NCBI GenBank assembly: GCA_964036315.1
Contig: CAXIWW010000817.1
Location: forward strand, 8,033,501-8,097,500
Direction of reading: 5' to 3'
Length of the DNA stretch: 64,000 nucleotides
From: Acanthosepion esculentum
Lineage: Eukaryota; Mollusca; Cephalopoda; Sepiida; Sepiidae
How positions within the stretch are numbered: the first letter of the stretch is position 1; each line of letters begins with the position of its first letter. Shown piece by piece: positions 63,717 through 64,000 of the stretch. The notes beneath the pieces were generated by a model, which saw only the letters and a list, made by a program, of their open reading frames with translations, was not told the origin of the DNA and made no database searches. The position numbers and the translations under genes were made by a program.

Positions 63717-64000
63717 GCAAAAAGATAGACTACGTCCAGCAGCATGGCCTCTGATCTGTTGGTTTCCGGTCCATATTTGAGCGTCTAATGTAAGATATTA
63801 GACTACGTCTAGCAGCATGGTCTCTGACCTGTTGGTTTCCGGTCCATATTTGAGCGTCTTATGTAAGTTGATAGACAACGTCCAGCAGCCATGATTTTGA
63901 TCTCTTGGTTTCTGTAGCATATTTGAGCGTCTAATGGAAAAAGATAAACTACGTCCAGCAGCATGGCCTCAGATCTGTTTGATTCCGGTCCATATTTGAG

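Larger units (their letters stand above)
44917..64000 (+). repeat. Large direct duplication, copy 2
   Basis: Second copy of 12536-30780. Relative to copy 1 it lacks 1005 bp of Sat-A (junction near 48420), has an extra 238 bp of Sat-A (50213-50450), an extra 438 bp of Sat-C (about 57685-58122) and an extra 1168-bp tandem duplication in Sat-C (62549-63716). Element D appears identical in both. It continues past the window edge. Confidence 0.9.
61213..64000 (-). repeat. Sat-C array 4, minus orientation
   Basis: Copy of 29161-30780 enlarged by a 1168-bp tandem duplication, continuing past the right edge. Short frames (87 codons at 62051-62314 and again at 63219-63482) are the same repeated sequence and not genes. 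Confidence 0.94.

Noticed and set aside
1..64000. Telomeric repeats, rRNA or tRNA genes
   Set aside because: No TTAGGG-type tandem runs and no tRNA- or rRNA-like conserved sequence were seen; all bases are explained by the four repeat families.

Overview
This 64 kb window is satellite DNA from end to end. I find no convincing protein gene, RNA gene, promoter, CRISPR array or phage feature. The tandem monomers, nested higher-order repeats, TIR-bearing elements, inverted duplications and lack of genes point to a eukaryotic heterochromatic block (pericentromeric, subtelomeric or similar). I do not recognise the repeat families and cannot name the organism.

Four sequence families explain essentially every base. 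Sat-A (about 26 kb) has a 60-bp monomer with words such as TTACAAGCAATCTCAGGCTG. Sat-B (about 18 kb) mixes 31-bp and 42/43-bp units built on AGTCCCAGAAAGTCCCACGC, is very C-rich and T-poor on one strand, and its consensus has no stop codon in any of six frames. Sat-C (about 18 kb) has a 73-bp monomer in a 219-bp three-monomer higher-order repeat. Element D (about 0.37-0.40 kb, A+T rich) has a terminal inverted repeat and sits at the borders between Sat-A and Sat-C.

Layout (+ is an arbitrary monomer orientation): B+ 1-236; A+ 237-8215; B+ 8216-14696; A+ 14697-18045; A- 18046-22436; D 22437-22895; C+ 22896-29160; C- 29161-31425; two D copies 31426-32207; A+ 32208-32930; A- 32931-35490; B- 35491-42576; B+ 42577-47077; A+ 47078-49421; A- 49422-54050; D 54051-54508; C+ 54509-61212; C- 61213-64000. 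Every satellite family reverses orientation at sharp junctions.

On top of this lies large-scale duplication. Positions 12536-30780 recur as 44917-64000 in the same orientation, about 32 kb away, differing by scattered substitutions and a few discrete indels (1005, 238, 438 and 1168 bp; the last two are exact multiples of the 73-bp monomer). A 2341-bp inverted repeat with almost identical arms lies at 37953-40293 and 42577-44917. The window's first 5 kb is an inverted counterpart of the A arrays at 18.9-22.4 kb and 33.9-35.7 kb, but without the 11.5 kb D-C-D block that separates those two. This suggests the D-C-D block is a mobile or excisable, foldback-like unit.

Long open frames (up to 1238 codons, 11164-14880) exist in Sat-B and shorter ones in Sat-A. 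They follow from monomer composition and period, occur on both strands at once, and are not annotated as genes. Near-identical inverted and direct copies on this scale can also be assembly artefacts, so the structure should be confirmed with long reads.
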